From Pachyseris speciosa (taxonomy: Eukaryota > Cnidaria > Anthozoa > Scleractinia > Pachyseridae), in contig JAEMWC010000123.1 of the NCBI GenBank assembly GCA_016490735.1, positions 160,001 through 224,000 on the forward strand: DNA of 64,000 nt, read 5' to 3'. Shown here one piece after another: positions 1 through 10,400 of this stretch. Every line of letters starts with the position of its first letter. Position 1 is the first letter of the stretch. Position numbers and translations under genes: made by a program. The notes beneath the pieces were generated by a model that was not told the DNA's origin, made no database searches, and worked only from the letters and a program-made list of their open reading frames with translations.

Positions 1-90
1 TCAAGTAAATAACTTAAAACAAACTTTAAACAGACACATATTCACTGTGCAGAGGTTCAGCATTATTATCTTAAAATTCCTGGGGTCATG

Positions 91-181
91 TTACATCAAC
101 TCTCTATAAGCCGGACACCTCTCTAAGACGGACAGCTGAGGCCGGTCCAGATGGTGTCCGTCTTAGAGAGAGTTGACTGTA
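91..181. repeat. Short foldback repeat (hairpin)
   Basis: The two ends of this stretch are near-perfect reverse complements. The left end reads TTACATCAACTCTC and the right end GAGAGTTGACTGTAA, with a second inverted pair, TCTCTAAGACGGACA against TGTCCGTCTTAGAGA, inside. It looks like a small non-autonomous TIR element. I see no coding content. Confidence 0.6.
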
Positions 182-927
182 AATGCAGAAAATAATAACT
201 CTACTCAATCCTGCGCCTGATTTTAGCCCACTCAACCTACGGCCTTGTTGGCCAAGTATCAGACGATACTCTGTGTGATTTCACAAGATGATTGTTAAAT
301 GTTTTGCATATAACAAGGTTTGTGCATAGTCCACCATACTTTATTGAATTAAGTCACTGCTTGAATCAACTTGCTGCACCAAAGTGAAACTCAGTTTTCC
401 TTGGTGCAACTTATGAAAGGTGTAGCATCTAGGTCTTATTGGTTTCTGACATGTGCACCACTGAGTCTGTACATGAAGGTCAGTTTAGCTCATTAGAAAG
501 GCAAACAAATGTACAACAAGCCAACCAGGCCAGTTTGTTTGGTACATGTAGATGGTTACTGTTGGCTGCGTCATCTACCATCTACTTCACTCAGAAGTGC
601 ACCCATCAGTTAAACTGATGAAGGTATAACACACATGGAAATCCAAAGAAGACAGTGCCGACTGGGCATAATACCCCCAGTCTAAAGCAGAAAAGTTAAG
701 ATAACACCATATCAAAATTAATCTGTGATGGACATCGATCTGGTACTAAGTTTGACAGATGACGCATACAATTTCTGTTAAAAGCAACAATTGTTATTCG
801 CTATCATTGAAAAAAGACAACTCTCTTTTCAGATAATGACACTCATTAGCTCGCTTGGAATTCATCAGTTTTCACGGTTTAATATTTTCTATGTGAGCGC
901 GCTAAGGAAAGGAAAGACTCTACTCAC
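182..927. other. Probable first intron of a divergent minus-strand gene; otherwise unrecognised
   Basis: I recognise no repeat here. If the exon at 928-1024 is real, this is intron sequence of that gene. On the minus strand there is a good acceptor (pyrimidine run ending TTTAG) near 672. It is followed by about 31 open codons in the right phase and then TGA. That could be a short terminal exon, but 31 codons can be open by chance. Confidence 0.3.
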
Positions 928-1024
928 CAGCACTAGTGCCTGTGTCTGTAGAGTTATCACTTTTTGAAATGTTCAGCAAGTCGCAGAGTATCTTCGAAGC
1001 CATTCCTCTTGCATTGTCGTCCAT
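928..1024 (-). CDS. Candidate first coding exon of an unidentified divergent gene
   Basis: Read on the minus strand, an ATG at 1024 in good Kozak context (A at -3, G at +4) opens 32 codons plus one base. The peptide begins MDDNARGMASKILCDLLN and ends in a Ser/Thr-rich stretch. The exon stops exactly at a strong donor, GTGAGTAG, at 927-920. Nothing in the peptide identifies a family. The position is head-to-head with CTDP1, with about 1.5 kb between the two start codons, which fits a divergent promoter. The rest of the gene would lie to the left, mostly outside the window. The alternative is a chance ORF next to a chance donor; the Kozak context, open frame and donor together make that less likely. 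Confidence 0.42.
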
Positions 1025-1238
1025 GTTCAACCAAAGTGAGGGTACACTTTCCTAGAAAGACGCTTAAAACTCACAAATTCCGAACTTTGGAGGAAGTGCT
1101 CTTCATTTCAACATGGAGACAAAAAGCGCGCACGCATAAATTATTCAAATTAGATCCTTGTCTGGTTTGACTGCGGGCGCACAGATGAATATATTAAAAA
1201 CCCAAAACAACAAATTAAAAGTCACAAAATAAATTAAA

Positions 1239-1565
1239 GCCGGTTACAGACGAGCAAGTTTTCCTTGACAAGTTTTGACTTGACAAACTTTATTTGCTGG
1301 TGTGTAAAGAAAAAATTGACACATTGCAGAACTTGCTCGTCTGTACGGGTCGACAAGGAAAACTTGTCAAATAAAATGTTGTCCACTGTGTAATTGAATT
1401 GCTGGCTACAGTGAATACTTGCCAAAGAAAACTTGTTCGTTCGTTCACACAAGCAAATAAAACTTGTAAAGGCAAAACTTGTCAAAGAAAATTTGTCGTT
1501 CAAATGAGCAAATAAAAATTGTCAATGACACTTGTCAAGGAAAACTTGCTCGTATGTAACCGGCT
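1239..1565. mobile_element. MITE-like element with about 35-bp TIRs and internal AACTTGTC repeats
   Basis: The ends are inverted copies: AGCCGGTTACAGACGAGC on the left and GCTCGTATGTAACCGGCT on the right. They continue through a further AAGTTTTCCTTGACAAGT with only one mismatch overall. The flanks contain TTAA on both sides, though the exact target duplication is unclear. The interior is made of degenerate AACTTGTC/GACAAGTT units in both orientations. Short ORFs here are by-products of the repeats. Confidence 0.7.
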
Positions 1566-1639
1566 TAAGGCTCACAAAGTAATTTAAGGCTTGAGAGCAT
1601 TAAAATTTTATGAAAAAATAGATTTAGTCCCATCTATAT

Positions 1640-1800
1640 GGTATCAATACAATACAATACAATACAATACAATACGATACGATACGATACGATGCAACAC
1701 AATACAATATGATACAATAGGCCACAATACAATACAATAACTTTATTTACCCACGGAAGGAATTTAAGCTAAGAGCTTATGGGGCCGTGCAAAACAAAAG
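1640..1800. repeat. (ATACA)n microsatellite plus SINE-tail remnant
   Basis: An ATACA/ATACG pentamer array at about 1646-1735 runs into ACTTTATTTACCCACGGA and GGGGCCGTGC. Those match the 3' tail of the SINE at 1829-2088 (CTTTATTTACCCTCGG, GGGGCCGAGC). This is probably the 3' end of another minus-strand SINE copy whose tail became the microsatellite. Confidence 0.6.
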
Positions 1801-1828
1801 GAAAACAATTAAAACAATAACTTATAAC

Positions 1829-2088
1829 TAATAATAATAATAATAATAATAATAACCTTTATTTACCCTCGGTAGTATTTATAGCACAAAGGCTAGTGGG
1901 GCCGAGCAAATACAGAAACAAATAAAGTCAAATTAAATCAACTCAACTCAAATCAAATGTTGGTTTTTGGGGAGAGCAGAGTAGAGAACCAACAAACTCA
2001 GCCCACTTATGACACCGAGTCCGGGAATCGAAACCGGGCCACATTGGTGGAAGGCGAGCGCTCTCACCACTACGCCAACCCTGCTCCC
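1829..2088 (-). mobile_element. tRNA-derived SINE with (TTA)n tail
   Basis: On the minus strand this starts as a tRNA-like head. It has an A-box-like segment, GTTGGCGTAGTGGTGAGAGC, followed by a B box, GGTTTCGATTCC. A tRNA-unrelated body follows, then a (TTA)n tail at 1829-1855. Head, body and simple tail are the standard SINE layout, and the A and B boxes would form an internal RNA polymerase III promoter. The head cannot form a convincing intact tRNA, so I do not call it a tRNA gene. I could not find clean target-site duplications. Confidence 0.75.
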
Positions 2089-2403
2089 CCTAACGTAAAA
2101 CTAAGTAATTACAGAAATAAAAGCTTTTGATAAGATTCCAACTGATAAGCACAGGAATTTGAGGTCTCTTTGAACATATATTAGTGGAGTCCAAAATAAT
2201 TGTTTGGGCTTGAAAATGAGCCTGAAGCGAAGAGCTAAAAAGCGTGAAACAGCAATGAAAAAGCAACTGATCGTCCATGTCCCGACATGGGTTTTCATCA
2301 GGATAATGTTTCCGTCTGAGATTTTATGTTTGAAATTTTCTGGTGTAAGAATCTTATTTTATTTTCCGGGTTCGTCGAATGTTTTGTTTTGTTTTCAATT
2401 CCC

Positions 2404-2491
2404 ACCCTATCCTGGAAAGTAATTTTTTCACCTCACCCCACCCCACCCCACCTGGTTAGCTATTGCCCCACGCGCGAAAAGTGAAAGCAAA
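2404..2491 (+). promoter_or_regulatory. CTDP1: Likely CTDP1 proximal promoter and 5' UTR
   Basis: The 90 bases before the CTDP1 start hold tandem ACCCC units (about 2432-2452), a CACGCG stretch and no TATA box. The start lies in AAAATGGCGGAC, a strong Kozak context that also resembles the ATGGCGG element often seen at animal housekeeping promoters. The transcription start was not located. Confidence 0.35.
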
Positions 2492-2727
2492 ATGGCGGAC
2501 AGAAAGGCCAGAGAGGTTGTTATTTCGACTTCATCCTCTGCTAAGCTGTTAAGATGGCGGGTGTGTACTGGATCAGAAGTTAGAGAAGGAAGTGTCCTCT
2601 GTTTCTACGAAGTTATTGGTAAAGCGGAAAGGTCTGGATCGTTTATAACTCAACCGAAACTCAAATCTGCTTTCACTGGCAAAGTCCGCGAGCTGCTTGT
2701 TGGCGAGGGAGAAATCGTCCCTGCTGG
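2492..2727 (+). CDS. CTDP1: CTDP1 exon 1 (start codon, N-terminal segment)
   Basis: Opens with MADRKAREVV and ends at donor GTAAGA after 78 codons plus two bases. It encodes a segment running through SGSFITQPKLKSAFTGKV that resembles the lipoyl-like half-barrel seen at FCP1 N termini. That fold assignment is an inference. Confidence 0.9.
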
Positions 2728-5700
2728 GTAAGACCAATATAACGGAGTCTCATTCAGACATGCCCTTAAATGCAACCTTGAATTTGTCCTAAAAGTTTAA
2801 GAAACATTTCTGGTTTGAAGACTGTGCAATGATGCCCCTAAGATCACTGCTGAGTTCCCTTGCTTCGAAACATTTTGTTTATTATTGTACGAGTAAAGTG
2901 TTTACGATTGGGCATAAACTTCTTAGGGACAAGCGCACTTCATTTAACATTGTATTCGTTCGGAACTTTATCTAGGACAGCTAGTTGTAGGAGATGGACT
3001 TTGATTGTGCACATCTGCACGTAAGTTCGTCGTTGATCATGATGAAAGCGAAAACGGATGAGTTTATGCACGCGTAGTTAAATTTTAGAAAGTAGTTGAG
3101 AAATGTACAATGTCTTCATGCAAAAGTTACACACTGCGGTGTACCATTGGTGAAACAAGCCTCCCTGGAGGTTTATACCTTGAAAACATTTTGACATCAC
3201 GAGCGATCCCCACTATTTATCATGTGGTTTTCGATGCTCCCACGAGAAAGAGTTAGGGGGCTTTGACGCTCTGAGTCGTCCCGGTTTGTTAACTTCAATT
3301 TCCTGAGGATTTGATTGGATCTTCACCGACCAATCCGAAATTTTTTATGATTAAATTTCCATCTTTTTACGAATTTCTATAATTAGAATTCGAAGGGAAA
3401 TGAACACACTGGGGACAAAGAAAAATACTCTAAAACATTGTAGGCTTCCTGTTGGACTTGTAGACTCGTGAACATCCTATTTTAACCTTTCAGTTTGTGT
3501 TTTCCCACTTGTAAGACAGGATGTAAACAGTTTGCAAAAACATTATTTTTCATGGTCCAGTGCTATAAATAAATTATTGATAGTTTCTTGGTATTTCAAA
3601 GGGACATAATAAACTAATATTTCTAAGTAAACATGCTATTGACCAGGGTACATATCAAGGTTCCCTATTAGATGATAGCACAGCTAAAATCAATGCGCAT
3701 TTTTGGCAGAAAATATACAAATGGCTTCTTCACAAATCGAGATAATTTAAACTAGCAAACATTTGAAATATGGTTACAGTACTGTTAGGTATGTAGGGTT
3801 GTCAACAGTTCCTTCTCTATATATAAATGGTAACTGCATACCTTTGGATCTTGGGCCAAATAAGGTGTTGAATGATTGATTGTTTAAAGTAACAAGAAAT
3901 ATCTCACTAGTATTTAAAAATAAAGCTGTAACATATCTACAAATTTGATTGCTAGAAATGTTTTTGCTATATTTTACATCCATATATGAATTTCATATAT
4001 TCACAGGCATTTATATATTACACATGTACCCTATGTGATTAAATCCCAAATATAATGAAATTACAAATAAAATTCCCCAGCCTAACGGAAGTCATGTAAT
4101 ACCGGCATTGAAATCTACAAAGCAGGAACTCAATATAACAAAACCCTTGGAATATCTGTCATAACAAACACAATCCAGTCTAAGCACAAACTTGAATATT
4201 GTACCCTGGTTTTTTTCAAAACAAATGATTTTATCATGCAGCAGATGTTGAATGCGAAAAAGATCCACAGAGATGGAAATCCTTTTATAAATAATCCCTT
4301 GAAATTTTATTGTGGAAGACTGTAAGCTTCTGTTGACAGTTCATTATGATACATACTCTATATTATCTTTGTCTCTCCTCAGTTCTATTAACTTCTCAAT
4401 AGTTATCAAATTAATCATCAGCAAAACCACATTGGAATGAAGGTTTTGGTCACACTCTCACAAAATCTTTTTGGATTCCAAGTTTTTTTGTTGTTGTGGT
4501 TATAACTTTGCTTTTATTTTTCAGCAAACCAGTGCTTTTGATAGATGAAGCAGCAGAATGTGAGCATAGGATGGTCATGAAAGATCTCTGCTGTGACTGT
4601 GGAGCTGACCTTAGGAAGTATGCATTTCCATATTGTTAAAAATCTCATCAAATAACCCTTTAATGCCCACCAGTGATCAGGGGCTGTTTTGTCTTGCAAC
4701 ACCCTTACTTAAGATGTAGGCTGATGGTTGTCAGACTGTTAACAGACATGTGACGAAAATTCACCTTTAAATATAGTCCTCTGTGACAATTTTGGAAGAT
4801 AGGCAACTGGAATAGACAAATGACTGTTGTGTGACAAAGGAAAAAAAACCTCCCATAAGACTTCCAATGAAATAGTTAAATGCAACCCAGCCATAACCTC
4901 CCCCCACCCCCACCCCCCCTCCTCATACACCCAATGCACGTACCATACTGACAAAGTCAGCGAAGGAACATTATGCTGCATCCTAATACACTGAACCAAT
5001 GAGAGAATGCATACAATGTTGTGTTACAATGCTGTGTCTGATAGAAATTTGCCAAATGCATCAGGTACCTGGAAGATGGTTTTTAAGTTTGTAAGGAACC
5101 ACAATTACGTGAAATTTAGCTATCTAAATCTTTTTGCAGACTTCATGAAGAACAAGATGAACCATCCTCTCCAACCCTAGCATCTGTACCACTTATACAC
5201 AACATCCCTGAGCTAAAAGTCAGTCAGGAGGTATGTACACCATAAACTGTTTAGGTCAGTGGGTCTATTTATTTCGTTTATATAGTGTCGTCATTTAAAC
5301 TGGAATATTGAAAAACTAGCTTTATTTGAACCATGCTCCTCTGCAGGATACTTAAAAGGCTTTCTACCAAAAAATGTGCTTACTCAGCAGTCAAACTGCT
5401 TTAAAAGTTCTCATTAAAATGGCCACCTTTCTAGTCTATCTCTTAATCTTCATAAAATAGTAAAAAAAATCTGGTCAACTTACAAAATATAACTTCACAT
5501 ACAGCCTGTACTCTACGTTTTTGCCTTGTTTGTGATTGGATTAATGAAATATTTCATGAAATCAAAGAATAGGGTGCAGTTTTTGATAGCACAATTTAGT
5601 TGTTATGCCTGGCTGGTTAGTGATAACTTTGCTTCCAGTGAAATTGCTGTCCAGTTAAGATCTTACAAAACATTTTCTCAGTTATGTTTTGACTTTAACT

Positions 5701-7781
5701 TCCCTTTAATCCTTATTGAGCTATTTTAAAGCCTCCGTTTCCTTTTAATCATGGATTGTTCAAACAGCTGGGCCCTGGAGGCTGGCTGACTACTAAAGGT
5801 AGTGACTGGAAACCAGGGAATTTTCCATATATTTTGAGATCCCTGGTTACTTTTATAGAAAAAAACATATTGAGTATACCACAGCAGCCAGAATTATTGG
5901 TTCCTTTTTGCATACCCTTAGCTCTGTACATGTAAGCTGTACAAATAAGTGTGTCTCCAGAGAAGATTGACAATTCAGCACATTGGTCTCTTAACTTGGT
6001 AAAAATCATGAGAATTAACCAAAATGTTTCCTTTCCATTTTAAGGAAGCTGAGGCCTTAGGCAAGAAGGACGAAGAGAGACTGCTTCAAACTCGCAAACT
6101 GTCACTTGTTGTGGATTTGGACCAGACACTTATTCACACAACTATGGAGCTGATACCTGAAGATATGGAGGTACAAATCACTCCTCTGCTTGGATTGTAG
6201 TTCTAACGGTGTAGGCAATTACTCAGTTGTAACCTTATTATCTTATGCTGCCAGCAAATTTACCCAGCTGAAAGAGAGTTTATCACTGGCTGACATTCCT
6301 AGAGGAAACAAAGGTCAACCTCCTCTAATAATTTTAGTCTACACAAAAACTTATTCTTAACTTACTCTGATCTTTTTGTTCACAGGATGTGCATCACTTT
6401 CAACTGCCTGGTTACCCTGTGTGGTACCACACTAAGATCCGACCTGGTGCTGTGGATTTCCTAAACCGTGTGTCCCAGCTGTATGAGCTTCACATTTTTA
6501 CGATGGGTTCCAGGATGTACGCCCATACTATTGCCAGAATGTTGGATCCCGAAGGAAAACTGTTTGCATACAGGATTCGCTCTCGAGATGAGTGCTTCAA
6601 TGCATTCTCTAAATCCCATGATCTGAGGTTAGTGTTGTTGTTTTAAATAATTGAAGGGCTGATAGCATAACCATTCTTTGTTGAAGTCTAGGTCATTTTG
6701 TTTTATGTTGCTCAGGTTTGTCCAAATATTTGCATGTGAGCTGCAATTTGATTGAAAAACAGTCATTGTCTGGTATTTTTTTGCCAATTTTTTTTTACAC
6801 AAGAGTGGTTTGCAAATTACATTACATCTTCTGTCAATAAAATTGCAGTTCACATGCAAAAATTCAAACAAATCTGAGCAAAATCCAAAAACTACCTATA
6901 ATTCAACATAGTTCAGTTATGCTCTCAGCCCTTCAATTGGTTCAAACAGTCTAAGAAATTGCATGGCTCTTCACTTTCTGAGCCTTTGTTTGGAAGGAGG
7001 GGAGAGGGATTTACAACCCAGAAGCAAATGAATCAATATGAAAACTGTTGGAGAAGAGGGAGGAGGTGTCTAGGAGAAAAATGGCAATAAAGAGATCACT
7101 GGAAATGGTAGAAATTGAGATACATAATGGTATTCTAAAAACAACTAACCATTTAGTCCATGGGCTTTTATTAATAGAGCACATGACTGGAAGAATTTTC
7201 TGGAAGCCTTGCAGCTCTTATAAGCTCCAAATTTCAGTGGCGGAGATAGTGTCACAGACCTATTGGTTGGGGGCTAGGGTCCATTGTTTGTGTTGTTTGT
7301 TCTTTTGTCTCACCTGAAGGGTGGTCTCCAATCAGGTGAGACCTTGTAAGAGCTGCGAGGTGACCCAAATTTTCTGTTGTCGCTTTGGATGGGATTTGGT
7401 GGTTTATGAAGTGGGGGAAGTTGTATGGAAAGATAGGAGTTGTGAGAAGAAGCAGGCATCAGTTGTGAAAGGGTATATGTAAATTAATGGAAGCTCCAGA
7501 TGGTCCCATCCTTCAGCACTACTTTTAGGTTGATTCCCAGTCATGTTAATCAACTAATTGTGAGTTTAATTTTCACTTACCATTTAGCCCCAACGTCATG
7601 GAGGCTCCATCATCTTTTTGTTCAGAGCTAAGGGAATGACCATCTCAGAAAAAGAGGCTGCTCCGGAACGAAATACTAATTTTGATTCTAGAAGTTATCA
7701 CTTTAACTGACTTTTAATATTGCTGTTGTTGTTAATAATAATAACAATAATAATAATAATAACAGTTATTGATACATGTAC

Positions 7782-7824
<43 letters not shown>

Positions 7825-10400
7825 CATTGTTGTTGTTGTTGGAACACCACATGAGTACAAACATCTCAATAAACTCAAGATTTCCGAAACATTTTTTATA
7901 GGTCACTGTTTCCCTGTGGTGATAACATGGTTTGCATAATTGATGATCGTGAAGATGTTTGGAATTTTGCATCCAATCTGATTCATGTCAAACCTTACCG
8001 GTTCTTCAAGGGTGTTGGCGACATCAATGCTCCACCAGGAGCTTCTCCTACCACTGAAGACAAAAACACTTCCTCTGAAGACGACAACAATGTGGAGGAC
8101 ATGCAGATGGGCGATGTCAATACTGAAGAACTGAATGCTGAGGCACAAGAAAAGGATGATGCAGTCTTTCAAGAGAATAGCAAATCTGAGGAAATAAACA
8201 GTCCACCAGAATCTGAAGAGAAAAAAGGTTTTGAAAATTCAGGCGAAAATGTGGAAGCAAATGTGGAGAAAGAAGGGCCAGTTGTTGATACTAGTTTAGT
8301 TGATAATAATACCATGAAACAAGATGTAGCTGAAAACATTGAGATCGCCAAGGGTTCGTTCAAAGTGGTTGAAAATGGGGGAAATGACAGCACTGAGGAT
8401 GAAAATAAAAAGGAAGAACCCAAGGAAACAAAATTAGTGACTGAAGATAACGCAAAGGGTGAAGAGAACAATAATGGAAAGGTGGAAGAAAGAGACGAAT
8501 CAGATTGTAATGATAAAATGGAATGCGAAGAACCCCAGCTGACGTGTAAAGGAGGTAAGTGTACTGAAGGTAATGTGAGTGACATTTTCTTCTCACAGGG
8601 AAGCAAAGTTTTGATGCGTTTGAGCTTAAGCAACAAAATCCCTTCCTAACTAGCTTGTTCCAGGCTGTCAGATAGTTGGAGGTGAGTGAAAACAAGCAAA
8701 GGAAATTTAGCGGGACTAGGGAGGAAAAGTCCTCCCTCTTGTTTTTTCTCTTCCTTCATCCCAGCTTGTTTTGCTACCCCCAGCTTCTATGACAGCCTAA
8801 CAATTTCCCCATGGCAAGTGAATATAAAATAGGACATTCAGTCCACTTCAAGGCATATCACCCAACTCCACAACACCCAAGAGCGCAAAAGACCAGACCA
8901 CAACCAGTCTGGGTTACTTGTTCCATGAGCTTGCTTTACAGTTCAGTCAATAGGAGAAGATAATATATGTGGGGCAGGGCCCAAACTTCTTGCTCCTCAT
9001 ACAAGTTCATGAAAGTTGGCTAAATACCGCCTTTGTATCCGCTTCAAGGGTACTGTTCCTTCCCCCATCTACTGATGCAATGTTGTACAATGTTAGTGTC
9101 GGTTTTGTTTTATCCTTGCCAATCACCCCCATGTCACAAATGCTGTCTAGTAAGTTGTAACGAGCTAAATCTTCCCCCACTCCCAGTAACGGAACATCCC
9201 CTATCCCTCACTGGATTCTCACAAAAATCCCACGGGTAATGGGAGTCGGGTCTCTGAAGTGCAAGTGAGCCTATTTAGCTTTGCTTTTTCTCTTACAATT
9301 TTTCAGTTGAAGTAAAGATCAAGAAATCTCAAAAACACAGCTACGAATTTGGCGATGGTGACGACGACTACCTTCTCCACCTTGAGGATATCTTACATCG
9401 CGTACACGAAGTGTTTTATAGAACAATAGACAGCATTAAATCCCGGTCTTCCGAGGAACTCCAAAGCAATCCTAACATTACAAAATACTGTTCCCCTGGA
9501 ACAACGACTCCTGATACAAAGGTCATAGTGACCGAGCTACGTCGAGATGTATTACGCGGTGCAAGTGTTGTGTTTACAGGAGTTATACCTACATCTGTTA
9601 ACCAGGAGGACAGCTATCAGTGGCGTGTCGCATGCGCACTGGGTGCAAAGACCAGCAACACAATTTTGACACCGAAGGACACAAATAACCCCAGAGACTT
9701 GACCACTCACGTGATTGCCGGGAAACTGGGCACGGAGAAATCATACCGGGCGGTGAAATCCCGAGAAATAAAACTCGTGAATCCCGGCTGGCTCTACTGC
9801 TGTAATGAGCGCTGGGAGTGGGTAGACGAGAGGTTGTTTCCCGTGGAGGGCTTAGAAAAGTACAGGCAGCAGATTTGGGATCAAGGCACTCCCCGCGGGA
9901 CTCCTCGCGAGACACCTCGGGAAATTGAGGTGGAAAATGTGGTGGACTTGCGGACTGCTGAAACTGGGGGCATGGAAACTAAAACTAGGTCTGATTCCGC
10001 CAGCAGCGTCGATGTTCTTATGTCCACATTAAACCCTTTATTATCGTTTTCTCCGTCAGAAGTTGAAGCTATGGACAAGGAGGTCGAGGACCTCATGAAC
10101 GCTAGCGACGAAGAAAGCGACTTGATCGGAAGCGTGTCGGACTCGAGTAGTTCGTCAGATTCCGAAGACTCTGAATCGACGAACAAACGAAAACGGGAGG
10201 AAGAAAAAGACGATGACAATGACTCGCTTAGCAAGAAAATAAAGGTTGTTGATGAACAAGAGGAAAATGAAGACGAGGAAGGTTTATCGCAAGATTCGAG
10301 TAATTCCGATTCGGATGATGACTACACCCACCGATCTTCACCAAGTGATGATGACGACGATATGGCGGCCATGTTGGATGCGGAATTGACGCACTCCTAA
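2492..10400 (+). CDS. CTDP1: RNA polymerase II CTD phosphatase FCP1 (CTDP1), complete, 7 coding exons, 844 aa
   Basis: FCP1 is the nuclear Ser/Thr phosphatase that dephosphorylates the heptad-repeat tail of RNA polymerase II so the enzyme can be recycled. Coding exons are 2492-2727, 4525-4617, 5140-5230, 6045-6170, 6386-6627, 7902-8554 and 9307-10400. All junctions are GT/AG and the sum is 844 codons plus TAA with no break. Domains: an N-terminal lipoyl-like segment (about 45-85); a Cys-rich CCDCG patch (101-105); the FCP1 domain with DLDQT (164-168, the first Asp being the expected nucleophile), the GSRMYAHTI region and IDDREDVW (276-283); an acidic linker; a BRCT domain (about 555-660, with FTG and the conserved Trp); and an acidic tail ending MAAMLDAELTHS, like the TFIIF (RAP74)-binding end of animal FCP1. 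Human FCP1 is 961 aa. Introns 1-4 contain no repeats I recognise. Confidence 0.95.
2728..4524 (+). other. CTDP1 intron 1
   Basis: A 1,797-bp intron, AT-rich, with no repeat, TIR or coding signal that I recognise. It ends in a T-rich tract and TTTTTCAG. Confidence 0.7.
4525..4617 (+). CDS. CTDP1: CTDP1 exon 2 (Cys-rich patch)
   Basis: Starts after TTTTTCAG and ends at GTATGC. It encodes KPVLLIDEAAECEHR followed by MKDLCCDCGADLRK. The His/Cys pattern just before the catalytic domain is conserved in the family. Both ends split a codon after its second base. Confidence 0.9.
5140..5230 (+). CDS. CTDP1: CTDP1 exon 3 (linker)
   Basis: Bounded by TTTTTGCAG and GTATGT. It encodes LHEEQDEPSSPTLASVPLIH and a short linker before the phosphatase domain, and ends between codons. 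Confidence 0.85.
6045..6170 (+). CDS. CTDP1: CTDP1 exon 4 (catalytic DLDQT motif)
   Basis: Bounded by CCATTTTAAG and GTACAA, with whole codons at both ends. It carries LSLVVDLDQTLIHTT, the DxDxT signature of the FCP1/SCP phosphatase family. In that family the first Asp forms the phospho-enzyme and the second acts as general acid/base. Confidence 0.93.
6386..6627 (+). CDS. CTDP1: CTDP1 exon 5 (FCP1 domain core)
   Basis: Bounded by TTGTTCACAG and GTTAGT. It encodes KIRPGAVDFLNRVSQLYELH, then FTMGSRMYAHTIARMLDPEG and RSRDECFNAFSKSHDLR, close to the human sequence over the same stretch. The donor splits an Arg codon after its second base. Confidence 0.93.
6651..6936. mobile_element. MITE in CTDP1 intron 5
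   Basis: The left end TTGAAGGGCTGATAGCATAA is mirrored by the right end TTATGCTCTCAGCCCTTCAA. The arms remain partly complementary inward (TTTGCATGTGAGCTGCAATT against AATTGCAGTTCACATGCAAA). It begins 23 bp after the exon 5 donor, so insertion narrowly missed the splice site. The ORFs over it on either strand are artefacts. Confidence 0.75.
7200..7345. repeat. Dispersed repeat, copy 1 (with CAGGTGAGAC hairpin)
   Basis: Shares GGGGGCTAGGGTCCATTGTT and a TCACCTGAAGGG...CAGGTGA hairpin with a second copy at 11318-11452 in the same orientation. The hairpin is GTCTCACCTG paired with CAGGTGAGAC. This one lies in CTDP1 intron 5, the other downstream of the gene. The family is unknown to me. Confidence 0.65.
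7736..7836. repeat. (AAT)n / (ATT)n microsatellite
   Basis: Two trinucleotide runs of opposite sense flank a short spacer in CTDP1 intron 5, just upstream of exon 6. The Asn-rich minus-strand ORF across it is a repeat artefact. Confidence 0.9.
7902..8554 (+). CDS. CTDP1: CTDP1 exon 6 (end of FCP1 domain, acidic linker)
   Basis: Starts after TTTTTTATAG and completes RSLFPCGDNMVCIIDDREDV, a diagnostic FCP1 motif. About 190 residues of Glu/Asp/Asn-rich linker follow, up to the donor GTAAGT. The linker lies where FCP1 proteins vary most. The Ser-rich ORF on the opposite strand is its shadow. Confidence 0.93.
8655..8803. mobile_element. Small TIR repeat in CTDP1 intron 6
   Basis: The left TTGTTCCAGGCTGTCAGATA and right CTATGACAGCCTAACAA are imperfect inverted copies around a 150-bp body with a GGAGGA/TCCTCC stem. 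Probably a degenerate MITE. Confidence 0.5.
9307..10400 (+). CDS. CTDP1: CTDP1 exon 7 (BRCT domain, C-terminal tail, stop)
   Basis: Follows TTTTTCAG. It encodes the conserved DDDYLLHLEDILHRVHEVFY helix, then a BRCT domain from about LRRDVLRGASVVFTGV to LVNPGWLYCCNERWEWVDE. A run of three TPR units (GTPRGTPRETPRE, about residues 674-687) follows, then a Ser/Asp/Glu-rich tail. The last dozen residues, MAAMLDAELTHS, match the hydrophobic patch through which FCP1 binds the TFIIF large subunit in other animals. The stop is TAA at 10398-10400. Confidence 0.94.

Noticed and set aside
1646..1735. CRISPR-like or satellite array
   Set aside because: Simple pentamer microsatellite in a eukaryotic intergenic region; no spacers.
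7766..7972. Asn-rich minus-strand ORF
   Set aside because: Translation of an (ATT)n microsatellite running into CTDP1 exon 6 antisense.
8169..8636. 155-aa Ser/Phe-rich minus-strand ORF
   Set aside because: Exact antisense of the acidic, Glu/Asp/Asn-rich linker in CTDP1 exon 6; such composition leaves the opposite strand open.
9598..10234. Two minus-strand ORFs over CTDP1 exon 7
   Set aside because: Shadows of the BRCT and acidic-tail coding sequence.
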